Under the pieces are notes generated by a model, which saw only the letters and a program-made list of their open reading frames with translations, made no database searches and was not told the DNA's origin. Below, one piece after another: positions 19,901 through 27,953 of a stretch of DNA of 64,000 nucleotides; position 1 is the first letter of the stretch; each line of letters starts with the position of its first letter. This DNA is from Mesorhizobium sp. GTDB taxonomy: Bacteria; Pseudomonadota; Alphaproteobacteria; Rhizobiales; Rhizobiaceae. Made by a program: the position numbers and the translations under genes. Location of the stretch: contig NZ_JAFKID010000013.1 of NCBI RefSeq assembly GCF_017306545.1, forward strand, positions 29,351 through 93,350, given 5' to 3'.

Positions 19901-20410
19901 CAGAAGCGCCACCACCAGCGAGATGTCGCTGACGAACGGATCGAATGACGGCGGCGCGCCGGTATAATGTTCGATCATCAGGCTGACCGAGCCGGAAATC
20001 GACTTGAGTTGCAGGGCGATATAGGGAACCGCGCCGATTGTCGCGATCAGCGTGGCAATCGCCGCCACGATCGGGCTCTTGCCGTAGCGCGAGGCCAGGA
20101 AATCGGCGACGGAGGTGATTTTTTCGGATTTCGCCAGCTTCACGATGCGGCGCAGCAGCGGGAAGCCGAACAGGAAGACCAGCGCCGGGCCGATATAGAT
20201 GCCGAGGAACTCCAGTCCGCGCTCGGACGACAGACCGACGGAACCGAAGAAGGTCCACGACGTGCAATAGATGGCAAGGCTGAGCGCATAGATGAACGGG
20301 CGCGGCCGGCCCGAGCCAAGCGCGTTCGACCGGCGGTCGCCGAGGCTCGCCACGCCGAACAGCAGCGTGACGTAGAGAAGTGCGACGAAGACGATGAACC
20401 AACCCTGCAC
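16928..20410 (-). CDS. Sodium/solute-symporter-type hybrid sensor histidine kinase (CrbS-like)
   Basis: About 1160 residues. The order is: SSS/SLC5 symporter-like membrane domain with about 12-13 helices (1-490), a linker, PAS domain (about 650-760), coiled coil, HisKA with the phospho-accepting His in AVGHDILQPLNAAR, and HATPase with NLVSNAVKYT, DTGIGIA and GLGLGLSIVDR. A C-terminal receiver has Asp in LADYHLDG near residue 1088. This is the CbrA/CrbS architecture, in which an Na+/solute transporter domain is joined to a kinase. A GTG at 20410 follows GGGAGG at about 10 bases. The receiver may pass phosphate on or act as a sink; the LuxR-type partner lies 33 bases beyond its 3' end. Confidence 0.9.
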   Translation of the reverse strand: MQGWFIVFVALLYVTLLFGVASLGDRRSNALGSGRPRPFIYALSLAIYCTSWTFFGSVGLSSERGLEFLGIYIGPALVFLFGFPLLRRIVKLAKSEKITSVADFLASRYGKSPIVAAIATLIATIGAVPYIALQLKSISGSVSLMIEHYTGAPPSFDPFVSDISLVVALLLALFAVLFGTRHADATEHQDGLVLAVAVESVVKLAAFLAIGLMVTFMVFGGPGDMIRTLTADMRADQTSGSGTSLATWLVLSLLSGFAILMLPRQFHVTVVENRSEAELRTATWVFPLYLVAINLFVLPIALTGLSRIGASTSSDLYVLSLPLLSGHDLLAFVAFVGGLSAATAMVIVENVALAIMISNDLVMPLFVRRVVRKPASQDGDWSALILNVRRASIFVMLFAAFLYYRASTDSARLSSIGLMSFAAIAQFAPALILGLIWRGANARGAALGMSAGILVWAYTLLFPSLASPDNAIVTNGLFGWTALRPQALFGTVAEPLNHGAIWSLAVNLLFFVLGSLSRASVPLERIQAAIFVPREASPMPSLRRFRTATTVNDLKDTISRYLGVERTERSFQTFERENGLALHGNEQASMDLLRFSEQLLASAVGSSSARLVLSLLLRRNDRETRDTLRLLDDATEALQHNRDLLQIALDQMEQGITVFDQDFRLTCWNRQYRALFDLPDEMGQVGVSLDRILRHLAARGDIDADQHVAILNRFTSFDGPWQMALATSGRILELRSNPMPDGGIVATYADISARVEADEALKRANESLEQRVARRTAELTRVNEELAQAQMLAEEANLGKTRFLAAVGHDILQPLNAARLYCASLMEKAGKGPTGQAAANIESSLESVETILGVVLDISRLDAGALKPEETTFRLDGLLRQIGTDFRPLAAEKKLALTIVPSSLCVTTDRNMLRRLIQNLVSNAVKYTRSGRILVGVRRRGALAEVQVIDTGIGIAHDKLNTVFREFTRLDEGAREAQGLGLGLSIVDRIARMLRLEIRIFSQQGKGTRFSLLLPATAAAAPGREADARARPRGTASLAGLKVACIDNDARILEGMRLLLEGWGCSVTTLTGSHGIGTDMPRPDIVLADYHLDGETGLEAIAAIRALHGEQTPAVLVTADRSSEVRAAAAEMDVPVVNKPLKPAVLRTTMARMRMLAAAE

Positions 20411-20513
20411 GCGGCGGGAACCTCCCGCTCGGCAGGCAATCACAGCGGGACGGGCAAGTCCACCGCGACCTTGGGCGGTGCGGGATCGCGCTGACGCAAC
20501 GTAAACATTAGCG

Positions 20514-20547
20514 TTGGCAAATCAAAACGGCCGTTACCTTTTGCCAA
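20514..20547. promoter_or_regulatory. Nested dyad in the kinase-mscL divergent region
   Basis: TTGGCAAA (20514-20521) and TTTGCCAA (20540-20547) form a perfect inverted repeat, centred on exactly the same point as an inner palindrome AACGGCCGTT (20526-20535). It lies in the 236-bp gap between the divergent hybrid-kinase and mscL genes, so it could be an operator for either. The regulator is unknown. Confidence 0.4.
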
Positions 20548-20646
20548 TGGTGCGGCCACGGCATTTTGCTATTGTGCCGCCGTGATGCCGCCGGATGCGT
20601 GACAACGAGGCGGTGGCAAGCGATTGAAGGGGATACGGAGGACCAC

Positions 20647-21072
20647 ATGCTCAAAGAGTTCCAGGAATTCATTTCCAAAGGCAATGTGATGGACCTGGCC
20701 GTCGGTGTGATCATCGGCGCGGCCTTCGGCAAGATCGTCGATTCGCTGGTCAACGACATCATCATGCCGATCGTCGGCGCCATCTTCGGCGGCCTCGACT
20801 TCAACAACTATTTCTTCGGACTGACTTCGAGCGTAACCGCGACGACGTTGGCGGAAGCCAAGAAGCAGGGCGCCGTCTTCGCCTACGGCTCCTTCATCAC
20901 CGTGGTGCTGAACTTCCTGATCCTCGCCTGGATCATCTTCCTGATGGTCAAGGCGGTGAACAACATGCGCCGCCGCCTGGAAGGCGAGAAGCCCGCGCCT
21001 GCCGCCGCACCGCCGCCCGCCGATGTTGCCCTTCTGACCGAAATCCGCGATCTTCTGGCCAAGCGCGCCTGA
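20647..21072 (+). CDS. mscL: Large-conductance mechanosensitive channel
   Basis: A 141-residue inner-membrane channel that opens under membrane tension to release solutes during osmotic downshock. The N-terminal amphipathic helix ([21 protein letters not shown]) leads into TM1 ([22 protein letters not shown]), then a periplasmic loop, TM2 (about 80-105) and a charged C-terminal helix ending in [14 protein letters not shown] proline/alanine-rich linker ([12 protein letters not shown]) precedes that helix. Length is normal for the family. A strong intrinsic terminator follows. Confidence 0.95.
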   Translation: MLKEFQEFISKGNVMDLAVGVIIGAAFGKIVDSLVNDIIMPIVGAIFGGLDFNNYFFGLTSSVTATTLAEAKKQGAVFAYGSFITVVLNFLILAWIIFLMVKAVNNMRRRLEGEKPAPAAAPPPADVALLTEIRDLLAKRA

Positions 21073-21102
21073 TCGCCGCTATCGCCTGAGGCGAATCGAA
21101 AA

Positions 21103-21128
21103 CCCCGGTCCTTGCGGCCGGGGTTTTT
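21103..21128 (+). terminator. Intrinsic terminator after mscL
   Basis: CCCCGG and CCGGGG (21103-21108 and 21118-21123) form a GC stem with a 9-base loop, followed directly by TTTTT. It lies 30 bases after the mscL stop, between mscL and the convergent hemA. Confidence 0.85.
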
Positions 21129-21175
21129 CTCGGAGTGTCGAAAGGCGCCTTGTCCGACTGCGGGCGGCCGGCGTG

Positions 21176-22453
21176 TCAGCCGCCGGACTTCGGCACCAGC
21201 AGAGGGATGATGCGCTCGCTCTCGGCGACGGCCGGGCGGCCGGCGGCGCCGTAGGGAATGCCCAGAGCGTCCCACGTCTCGACCAGCGCGGCCTGAAGCT
21301 CGGCGATCAATTCGTCGGTATGGAAGGGGCTGGGCGTAATGCGCAGCCGCTCGGTGCCGCGCGGCACGGTCGGATAGTTGATCGGCTGGATATAGATGCC
21401 GTGCACGCCGAGCAGCCGGTCGCTGGCCATCTTGCACAGTTCCGGATCACCGACCAGAACCGGCACGATATGCGTCGGCGTGTCCATCACCGGCAGGCCG
21501 GCGGCGGAAAGCACCGCCTTGGTGCGGGCGGCCTGGCGTTGCTGGGCATCGCGCTCGGCCTGCGAAGCCTTGAGGTGGCGGATGGCGGCGGTCGCGGCTG
21601 CTGCGATGGCCGGCGGCAGGGCGGTGGTGAAGATGAAGCCCGGCGCATAGGAGCGCACCGCGTCGATGACGCTCTGCTTGCCGGTGATGTAGCCGCCCAG
21701 CGTGCCGAACGCCTTGGCGAGCGTGCCTTCGATGATGTCGATACGGTGCGCCAGCCCTTCGCGCTCGGTGATGCCGCCGCCGTGCGGGCCATACATGCCG
21801 ACCGCATGGACCTCGTCGATATAGGTCATCGCGTTGTACTGGTCGGCGAGGTCGGCGATTTGCTCGATCGGCGCGATGTCGCCGTCCATCGAATAGACGC
21901 TCTCGAAGACGATCAGCTTGGCGCGCTCGCGGCCGACCGTTTGCAGGATGCTTTCCAGATGCGCCACGTCGTTGTGGCGGAAGATCTTCTTTTCCGCACC
22001 GGAGCGGCGCACGCCTTCGATCATCGAGGCGTGGTTCAATTCGTCCGAGATGATGAGGCAGTTCGGCAGCAGCCGCGCGATGGTGGAGATCGCCGCCTCG
22101 TTGGAGATGAAACCGGAGGTGAAGACGAGGCCGGCTTCCTTGCCGTGCAGGTCGGCCAGTTCGGCTTCCAGTTGCACCAGCGGGTTGCTGGTGCCGGAAA
22201 TGTTGCGGGTGCCGCCGGCGCCGGTGCCCATGCCGCCGGCCGCCTGCTGCATGGCGGCGACGACGTCGGGATGCTGGCCCATGCCGAGATAATCGTTGGA
22301 GCACCAGATGGTGATTTCCTGGGCGCGGCCGTTGGCACGCCACAGCGCGCGGGGAAACCGGCCGACGATGCGCTCGAGGTCGGCAAAGACCCGGTAGCGC
22401 CGCTCCGCGTGGAGTTGGTCGATCGCATCCTCGAAGAACCGCTGGTAGTTCAT
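21176..22453 (-). CDS. hemA: 5-aminolevulinate synthase
   Basis: A 425-residue PLP enzyme that condenses glycine with succinyl-CoA to 5-aminolevulinate, the first haem-synthesis step in alphaproteobacteria (Shemin pathway). Recognisable parts are [14 protein letters not shown] at the start, the glycine-rich [15 protein letters not shown] loop, [15 protein letters not shown] and the PLP-lysine motif [13 protein letters not shown]. The ATG at 22453 gives the family N-terminus; an upstream in-frame start at 22543 adds 30 atypical residues. The C-terminus runs slightly longer than mitochondrial homologues. It supports the alphaproteobacterial placement, since other bacteria use the glutamyl-tRNA route. 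Confidence 0.95.
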   Translation of the reverse strand: MNYQRFFEDAIDQLHAERRYRVFADLERIVGRFPRALWRANGRAQEITIWCSNDYLGMGQHPDVVAAMQQAAGGMGTGAGGTRNISGTSNPLVQLEAELADLHGKEAGLVFTSGFISNEAAISTIARLLPNCLIISDELNHASMIEGVRRSGAEKKIFRHNDVAHLESILQTVGRERAKLIVFESVYSMDGDIAPIEQIADLADQYNAMTYIDEVHAVGMYGPHGGGITEREGLAHRIDIIEGTLAKAFGTLGGYITGKQSVIDAVRSYAPGFIFTTALPPAIAAAATAAIRHLKASQAERDAQQRQAARTKAVLSAAGLPVMDTPTHIVPVLVGDPELCKMASDRLLGVHGIYIQPINYPTVPRGTERLRITPSPFHTDELIAELQAALVETWDALGIPYGAAGRPAVAESERIIPLLVPKSGG

Positions 22454-22663
22454 GTCGTCTTCCCAAGTTTGCACCGGATCATAATCGGGGCTCCCGCCGT
22501 CGTCCATTCCGTGCTTTCGGTCAAAATGCCACGCCCGTTCCATGCGCTAACGACGCTGACGGGACGTTTATTGCGAGGGCTGCGTTTCACGACGATGCTT
22601 CCGCGTGCAGCGCAATGTTACCATCGCTTTTTAAGCCTTTTGCGCTAGGAGGGGCACCAATAA

Positions 22664-22758
22664 AGCATGATGCCGAAAAGTTGCGGACTTTTCGGAAAAC
22701 ATCATGCTCAAAAACAAAGATTAGGGTGACATGCCGCTTCAGGGAAACGGCATGTCAC
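22664..22758. repeat. Two-palindrome intergenic element (RIME/REP-like)
   Basis: The 347-bp gap before galE holds two palindromes. The first (22664-22708) has AGCATGATG and CATCATGCT as outer arms with CGAAAAGT/ACTTTTCG inside. The second (22726-22758) pairs GTGACATGCCG with CGGCATGTCAC perfectly around 11 bases. The GCATGAT...CGAAAAGT type is scattered through rhizobial genomes as mosaic intergenic elements. The rest of the gap has no gene visible. Confidence 0.7.
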
Positions 22759-22800
22759 GCTAACGGCTTGATAGTGTTTCACGCGGGCGAAGAGGTCCAG

Positions 22801-23796
22801 ATGGCGGTTCTTGTAACGGGCGGAGCAGGCTACATCGGCAGCCACATGGTCTGGGAATTGCTGGACGCCGGCGAGGAGGTCGTCGTCATCGACCGCCTGT
22901 CCACCGGCTTCGACTGGGCGGTGGCGCCGGAGGCGAAGCTGGTCGTCGGCGACGTCGCCGACAAGGACCTGGTTTCCACGGTGATGCGCGAGAATAACGT
23001 CGATGCAGTCATCCATTTCGCCGGTTCGATCGTCGTGCCGGAATCGATGGCCGACCCGCTCGCCTATTACGAGAACAACACCTGCAAGACCCGCACGCTG
23101 ATCGAGACGGCGGTGCGGCAGGGCGTGAAGAATTTCATCTTCTCCTCCACCGCCGCCGTCTATGGCGGGGCCGGCATGGAGCCGGTGCGCGAGGATGCCC
23201 GGCTGGCGCCGGAATCGCCTTATGGCCTGTCCAAGCTGATGAGCGAATGGATGCTGCGCGACGCCGCCGCCGCGCATGATCTGCGCTATACGGCGCTGCG
23301 CTATTTCAACGTCGCCGGCGCCGATCCGAAGGGCCGTACCGGCCAGTCGACGCCGGGCGCCACCCATCTCATCAAGGTCGCCTCGGAGACGGCCCTCGGC
23401 AAGCGGCCGTTCATGCAGGTGTACGGCACCGACTATGCGACGCCGGACGGCACCTGCATCCGCGACTACATCCACGTTTCGGACCTCGCGGCCGCCCATC
23501 GGCTCGCCTTGCAGCGGCTGCGCGCCGGCGGTGAGAGCATGATCGCCAATTGCGGCTACAGCCACGGCTATTCGGTGCTGGAAGTGATCGATGCGGTGCG
23601 CCGCGCCTTCGGCCGCGATTTCGACGTGCGCATGGGCGAGCGCCGGCCGGGCGACGCGACGGCCGTCGTCGCCAATTCCGATCTTGCCCGCCATGAACTC
23701 GGCTGGAAGCCGCAGCGCGACGATCTCGACCTGATTGTCAAGGACGCGCTGAACTGGGAACGCGCGCTGACCACGAAGAATTCCGTCCGCACCTGA
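22801..23796 (+). CDS. galE: UDP-glucose 4-epimerase
   Basis: A 331-residue extended short-chain dehydrogenase that interconverts UDP-glucose and UDP-galactose, supplying galactose for surface polysaccharides (ExoB in rhizobia). The NAD motif is GGAGYIGSH at residues 6-14. Catalytic residues are the Ser/Thr region SSTAAVYG and the Tyr-Lys pair in YGLSK. RYFNVAGADP and CIRDYIHVSDLA are typical of GalE. The ATG at 22801 gives the exact family start. It stands alone behind the palindromic element, and no exo genes are nearby. Confidence 0.92.
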   Translation: MAVLVTGGAGYIGSHMVWELLDAGEEVVVIDRLSTGFDWAVAPEAKLVVGDVADKDLVSTVMRENNVDAVIHFAGSIVVPESMADPLAYYENNTCKTRTLIETAVRQGVKNFIFSSTAAVYGGAGMEPVREDARLAPESPYGLSKLMSEWMLRDAAAAHDLRYTALRYFNVAGADPKGRTGQSTPGATHLIKVASETALGKRPFMQVYGTDYATPDGTCIRDYIHVSDLAAAHRLALQRLRAGGESMIANCGYSHGYSVLEVIDAVRRAFGRDFDVRMGERRPGDATAVVANSDLARHELGWKPQRDDLDLIVKDALNWERALTTKNSVRT

Positions 23797-23903
23797 CCTT
23801 CTTCGCCGGCTGGACCAGCCGCCAAGGCTCGAAACGGCCGTGCGGACGCGCTATGAGGTTCGGCGGGGCGCCGTTGCGCCGCCGCACCACCTGTGAGGAT
23901 TGC

Positions 23904-25157
23904 ATGAAAGTTCTGGTTCTGGGCGCCGGCGTCGTCGGCACGGCTGCTGCCGCCTATCTCGCCAGGGACGGGCACGAAGTGACGGTCGTCGATCGGCACG
24001 ATCAGGTGGCGCGCGGCACCTCCTATTGCAACGCCGGCCTCGTCTCGCCGGGCGATGCGACCGCCTGGGCTTCGCCGGCGGCGCTGAAGACGTTCATCCG
24101 CGGCATCTTCAACCACAATCTCGGCATCCGCGTCCGCTTGCGGGCCGATCCCTATTTCTATCGCTGGAGCCTGCGCTTTCTGCGCCAGTGCACGACCGCA
24201 CACCTGCGCGCCAACAGCCTGGCGAAGCTCAGGCTGGCGCTCTATGCGCGCGATTGCATCAACGAACTCTCGGCCGAGGCCGGCATCGGCTACGACGAGC
24301 GCAAGCGCGGCCTCTTCTACTTCTTCCGATCGCAGCAGAGTTTCGACGAAGGTTCGGCCAACTATCGCTTTCTCGGTGAGCACGGCCTGCCCATCGAAAT
24401 CGTCGGCCGCGACCGCATCGTCGAAATCGAGCCGGGTCTGGCGGCGGTGAAGGACAAGATCGCCGGCGGCATCTATTCGCCGATCGATCAGACCGGCGAT
24501 TCGCGCCAGTTCACCGAGGGGCTGTCGACCTATGCCAGGGAAAAGCTCGGCGTCGTCTTCCGCTTCGGCACGACGGTCGAGGCGCTGGATATCGAGGGGG
24601 ACCGGGTGCGCGCCGTGCGCACATCGGCCGGGCCGCTGGAGGCCGATGCGGTGGTGCTTTGCATGGGGCCGGAGAGCGGCCTGCTCGGCCGTCGTCACGG
24701 CCTCGACCTGCCCGTTTATCCGGTCAAAGGCTACGCCATGACCGTCCCGCTCGAAGACCCGTCGAAGGGGCCGACCATGGGCGGCGCCGACGAGGACAGC
24801 CTGATCGGCTATTCGCGCCTCGGCGACCGCTTGAGGGTTTCGTCCACCGCAGAGTTCACCGGTTTCGACCGCAGCTGGAAGCCACGCGACTTCGCCTCGA
24901 TCTTCCGTGCCGCGCACGACCTCTTCCCCGGCGCCTTCGACGAGAAGAAGGCCGAGCTTTGGGCCGGCTTGAGGCCGATGATGCCGAGTTCCGTGCCGGT
25001 CATCGGCCGCGCGCGCTACCGCAACCTATACCTGAATACCGGTCACGGCCATCTCGGCTGGACCACGTCCTGCGGCTCGGGAAAGCTGCTCGCCGACCTC
25101 GTCGCCGGCCGCAAGCCGGAGATCGACACGCAGGGATTGGAGTATGGGCACGGATAG
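23904..25157 (+). CDS. FAD-dependent D-amino acid dehydrogenase (DadA-like)
   Basis: A 417-residue DAO-superfamily flavoprotein. The N-terminal FAD motif VLGAGVVGTAAAAYLARDGHEVTVVDR is complete, followed by GTSYCNAGLVSPGDATAWASP, close to DadA. The C-terminal GLRPMMPSSVPVIGRA and NTGHGHLGWTTSCGSGKLLADL block closes the FAD site. DadA oxidises D-amino acids, notably D-alanine, to 2-oxo acids and passes electrons to the respiratory chain at the membrane. No alanine racemase is adjacent, so the natural substrate may differ. The ATG at 23904 follows GTGAGGAT. The stop lies at the edge of a repetitive inverted element. Confidence 0.82.
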   Translation: MKVLVLGAGVVGTAAAAYLARDGHEVTVVDRHDQVARGTSYCNAGLVSPGDATAWASPAALKTFIRGIFNHNLGIRVRLRADPYFYRWSLRFLRQCTTAHLRANSLAKLRLALYARDCINELSAEAGIGYDERKRGLFYFFRSQQSFDEGSANYRFLGEHGLPIEIVGRDRIVEIEPGLAAVKDKIAGGIYSPIDQTGDSRQFTEGLSTYAREKLGVVFRFGTTVEALDIEGDRVRAVRTSAGPLEADAVVLCMGPESGLLGRRHGLDLPVYPVKGYAMTVPLEDPSKGPTMGGADEDSLIGYSRLGDRLRVSSTAEFTGFDRSWKPRDFASIFRAAHDLFPGAFDEKKAELWAGLRPMMPSSVPVIGRARYRNLYLNTGHGHLGWTTSCGSGKLLADLVAGRKPEIDTQGLEYGHG

Positions 25158-25254
25158 CGAATAGGGAGTAGCGAGTAGGGTAGGCAGAGGAAGACTCGGG
25201 ACGTCGAACCGGCCCGAAGCCCCCCTATTCGCTATTCCCTACTCGCCACTCGCT
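25156..25254. repeat. Low-complexity inverted repeat between convergent genes
   Basis: The left arm (25156-25180) is built from imperfect units like GCGAATAGGGAGTA. The right arm (about 25221-25254) is made of the complementary units (CCCTATTCGCTATTCCCTA). It separates the convergent DadA-like and msrB genes. A related element lies at 32779-32864, also between convergent genes. It can fold into a long hairpin and may end transcription from both sides. Confidence 0.6.
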
Positions 25255-25260
25255 TTGAAG

Positions 25261-25764
25261 TCATGCCGGCGTGAAGCTCAACGCCACGCCGTTGATGCAG
25301 TGGCGTAGGCCGGTCGGCGGCGGGCCATCCTCGAAGACATGGCCGAGATGGCCGCCGCAGCGCCGGCAGTGGACTTCGGTGCGCACCATGCCGAGCGTCG
25401 TATCCTGCCGCTCGCCGACCGCCTTGGGAATTTCCTGCCAGAAGCTCGGCCAACCGGTGCCGGATTCGAACTTCTTGTCGGATGCATAGACCGGCAGGGC
25501 GCAGCCGGCGCAGGCGAACACGCCCTTGCGATGTTCTTCGAGAAGCGGGCTGGAGCCGGGAGCTTCCGTGCCTTCATGCCGCAGCACCGAATACTGCTCC
25601 GGAGTCAGTTGCGCCTTCCACTCGGCGTCCGTCTTCGTCACCTCGAACGCCTCAGCCGCGGCGGCGCGGGCGGGCTCGGGGCGCCCCATGCGCAGCAGCG
25701 AAACGCCGCCGGCCACGAAGGCGATGCCGGCTGCGCCGTTCAAAAGAAAGTTGCGGCGGTTCAT
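25261..25764 (-). CDS. msrB: Peptide-methionine (R)-S-oxide reductase, exported
   Basis: A 167-residue MsrB that reduces methionine-R-sulfoxide in damaged proteins. Residues 1-33 form a twin-arginine-type export signal (MNRRNFLLNGAAGIAFVAGG), so it acts outside the cytoplasm. The mature part has the zinc CxxC pairs CAGC and CRRC, ESGTGWPSFW, and the catalytic cysteine in RHCINGVAL. The ATG at 25764 is chosen because it starts the Tat motif; the longer open frame upstream is not family sequence. It is the last of four same-strand genes with the sigma, anti-sigma and fasciclin genes, suggesting an extracytoplasmic oxidative-stress regulon. Confidence 0.9.
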   Translation of the reverse strand: MNRRNFLLNGAAGIAFVAGGVSLLRMGRPEPARAAAAEAFEVTKTDAEWKAQLTPEQYSVLRHEGTEAPGSSPLLEEHRKGVFACAGCALPVYASDKKFESGTGWPSFWQEIPKAVGERQDTTLGMVRTEVHCRRCGGHLGHVFEDGPPPTGLRHCINGVALSFTPA

Positions 25765-25913
25765 CGGTCGGTCCTCCTGTTTTCCATTGCCAGTTTTCAG
25801 GTCCGCGGGGAAATCAATTGCGGGTGAGGGCGCTGACCACTGGCCCGGTGGCGGGGCACATGAGCCGCGCCACCGGAACCTGTTCTCCAACTTCGTGGGA
25901 GAGCGGGGACTTG

Positions 25914-26471
25914 TTACATCTTCGGCAGGAGAACCTTGTCGATGACGTGGATGACGCCGTTCGATTGGGCGACATCGGCGATCGTCACATGGGCGACCGT
26001 GCCGTTCTCGTCCGTCACCGTCACCTTGCCGCCCTTGTCCTTCAGCGTCAACTTGCAGCCGCCGACGGTATCGACGACGTGCTTGCCGCCATCGGCCTTC
26101 ACCATCTTGGCGACATCGGCCGACATGGCCTTGGCTGCCACCACATGGCAGGTCAGGATCTTGACGAGCTTAGCCTTGTTCTCGGGCTTCAGCAGCGTCT
26201 CGACGGTGCCCTTGGGAAGTGCGGCGAACGCTTCGTTGGTGGGAGCGAAGACGGTAAAGGGGCCTTTGCCTTCCAGAGTATCGACGAGGCCGGCGGCCTT
26301 CACTGCGGCGACGAGCGTGGTGTGGTCCTTGGAATTGACCGCATTCTGGATGATGTTCTTGGTCGCATACATCGGCGCGCCGCCGACCATCGGGTCCTTG
26401 GCATAGGCAACGGTTGCCAGGGTCATGAGGGCGACGGTGCCGGAGAGCAGAAGGGTGGCGAATTTACGCAT
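25914..26471 (-). CDS. Secreted fasciclin-domain protein
   Basis: A 185-residue protein with a Sec signal peptide (about 1-24, [24 protein letters not shown]) and one FAS1 domain (about 38-183). Signature blocks are [17 protein letters not shown] (H1) and [13 protein letters not shown] (H2). FAS1 domains mediate adhesion or protein interactions outside the cell. The domain resembles MPT70/MPT83, whose genes in Mycobacterium are controlled by SigK and its anti-sigma factor RskA. Here too the gene follows a sigma/RskA-like pair. It starts 93 bases after the anti-sigma gene and may have its own sigma-dependent promoter. Confidence 0.9.
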   Translation of the reverse strand: MRKFATLLLSGTVALMTLATVAYAKDPMVGGAPMYATKNIIQNAVNSKDHTTLVAAVKAAGLVDTLEGKGPFTVFAPTNEAFAALPKGTVETLLKPENKAKLVKILTCHVVAAKAMSADVAKMVKADGGKHVVDTVGGCKLTLKDKGGKVTVTDENGTVAHVTIADVAQSNGVIHVIDKVLLPKM

Positions 26472-26516
26472 GATGACGTTCTCCTTGGTTTCCCATTTTC
26501 TGGGGACGTCAGGAGA

Positions 26517-26541
26517 TACGAGTGCTTTTCGCGAGAGTTTC
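26517..26541 (-). promoter_or_regulatory. Candidate ECF-type promoter of the fasciclin gene
   Basis: On the minus strand GAAAC (26537-26541) and CGTA (26517-26520) are 16 bases apart, about 45 bases upstream of the fasciclin start. GAAC/CGT-like boxes with this spacing are common for ECF sigma factors. The match is short, and no second copy was found before the sigma gene. Confidence 0.3.
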
Positions 26542-26564
26542 GTCGGACGACGATTTTTTCGGTT

Positions 26565-27287
26565 TCAGATGCTCTTGAGGGCGCCGGAAGCCACGACCGG
26601 CCCCGTCGGCTGACCGGTCTTCGACCCGCCGGCCGGCTCGAGGCTGATGGCCAGAACCGCACCCTGCGCCAGCTTCTGCCGGACGGCCGCGGACAGTTCG
26701 ATATGCGTGGCGGCGCCGGCCGGAATGACACCCATCGAGACAGGCGCATTCTTGCCTTCGATCATCCACAACTCGAAATCCTTGCCCGCTCCGCGCTCGC
26801 CGGCGAGGTGCGAGAGGCCAACCTGGTGCCGGGCGGCGTCGTAGACGGCAAGATATTTCACGTCGCTGTCTTGCGAGGTCAATGACGCCACGAGACGAAC
26901 CTCGGGCTGAGGCGCCGGCGGGTTGACGAAGGGCAGGACGATGGAGATCGCGAGCACCGCCAGCGCCACGACGGCAAGACCACGCCAGAAAGCTAGGCTC
27001 GACCAGAACCCGATCCTGCCGCCGGCAGTCGCGCGCGGCGATGACGCACCGAAGAGCCGACGGTCGATCGCGGCCTTGAGATTTCCCGGCGGCGGCGTTT
27101 CGACATAGGCGCCGGATAGGGGCGAAAGCCGGACTTCCCAGCCATCGACCATATGCGCGAAGTCGCGATCGGCCTCGATGCGTCGGGCTACGGCCTGCCG
27201 TTCGTCCGCCGGCAAAACGCCCAGGACATATTCGGCGGCGATGAGGTCGTCGCCTTCCGGGTCCATATCGTTGTCAGCCGGCGTCAT
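26565..27287 (-). CDS. RskA-type membrane anti-sigma factor
   Basis: A 240-residue anti-sigma factor. The N-terminal cytoplasmic part (about 1-90) has the anti-sigma fold with DLIAAEYVLGVLPADERQAVARRIEAD and no zinc-binding cysteines. One membrane helix follows (about 100-125, FWRGLAVVALAVLAISIVLPFV). The periplasmic RskA C-terminal domain (about 130-240) includes LAVYDAARHQVGL and FELWMIEG. The ATG at 27287 overlaps the sigma stop (ATGA) and has GGAG upstream; an ATG 12 bases earlier is possible. It should hold the neighbouring ECF sigma factor at the membrane until a signal triggers release. Confidence 0.88.
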   Translation of the reverse strand: MTPADNDMDPEGDDLIAAEYVLGVLPADERQAVARRIEADRDFAHMVDGWEVRLSPLSGAYVETPPPGNLKAAIDRRLFGASSPRATAGGRIGFWSSLAFWRGLAVVALAVLAISIVLPFVNPPAPQPEVRLVASLTSQDSDVKYLAVYDAARHQVGLSHLAGERGAGKDFELWMIEGKNAPVSMGVIPAGAATHIELSAAVRQKLAQGAVLAISLEPAGGSKTGQPTGPVVASGALKSI

Positions 27288-27823
27288 CGCTCCAGACATT
27301 CCCTAAGCTTGATGAGGCTTCGCCTGAGCCACGTCCTCATCGTATTGAGCGGCACGCGGTGGCGCTGGGCAAGCTCGGCGTAGCTTTCGCCACTCAGATA
27401 GGCGCTGCGAACCGCCGCCGCCCGGTCTCTGTCCAACTCGTCCAGGCAACGGTGGATACGCTGCGCCTCGCCACTCGCCACCGCTGCCACCTCCGGTCCG
27501 GGTGCGGGGTCGGCGACATCCACCGCCGTGTCGATATCCGCCGCCGGCCGCCTCCGCGTCCGGATCCGGTCGATGGCATGGTTGCGCGCGACCGCCACAA
27601 GCCACGAAATCGGACTCAGCTCGGAGACGACGAAACGATCCGCCTTGGTCCATACCTTGATGAACACCTCCTGAAGGGCTTCCTCGGCCTCGCTTCGGTC
27701 ATTCAAGACACGCAGGCAGACGCCGAAGAGTTTCGCGCTGGTGTTGCGATAGAGCAGATCGAACGCGGCCCGATCCTTCATCGAGGTTCGCACGATCAGC
27801 TTGGCGATGTCTGGTGACGTCAT
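27284..27823 (-). CDS. ECF-family RNA polymerase sigma factor (SigK-like)
   Basis: A 179-residue sigma-70 family factor of the extracytoplasmic-function group. Region 2 (about 15-85) contains [34 protein letters not shown] and the promoter-melting [19 protein letters not shown]. Region 4 (about 115-175) has [32 protein letters not shown]. The ATG at 27823 gives the usual length. It is coupled to its anti-sigma gene by a 4-base overlap and heads the sigma / anti-sigma / fasciclin / msrB series. Its target promoters are not known. Confidence 0.9.
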   Translation of the reverse strand: MTSPDIAKLIVRTSMKDRAAFDLLYRNTSAKLFGVCLRVLNDRSEAEEALQEVFIKVWTKADRFVVSELSPISWLVAVARNHAIDRIRTRRRPAADIDTAVDVADPAPGPEVAAVASGEAQRIHRCLDELDRDRAAAVRSAYLSGESYAELAQRHRVPLNTMRTWLRRSLIKLRECLER

Positions 27824-27953
27824 CGCGGCCAAGTTATGCCAAACCCGCGCGTTTGCAACGGCCGGCAAGAACCGGCCGGGAGGTGGCCAATTGCTCCTCC
27901 TGCGGAAACCCGCTAAGACGCCGCCGTCTTCCAGCGAACCGGGATCAAGGCCG

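Noticed and set aside
17087..19948. A 953-codon open frame on the plus strand opposite the hybrid kinase gene, and a 1205-codon one on the same strand in another frame (16785-20402)
   Set aside because: Composition is R/A/G/Q/E-rich with no domain, and it lies wholly opposite or in another frame of a convincing kinase gene. GC-rich third positions keep such frames open.
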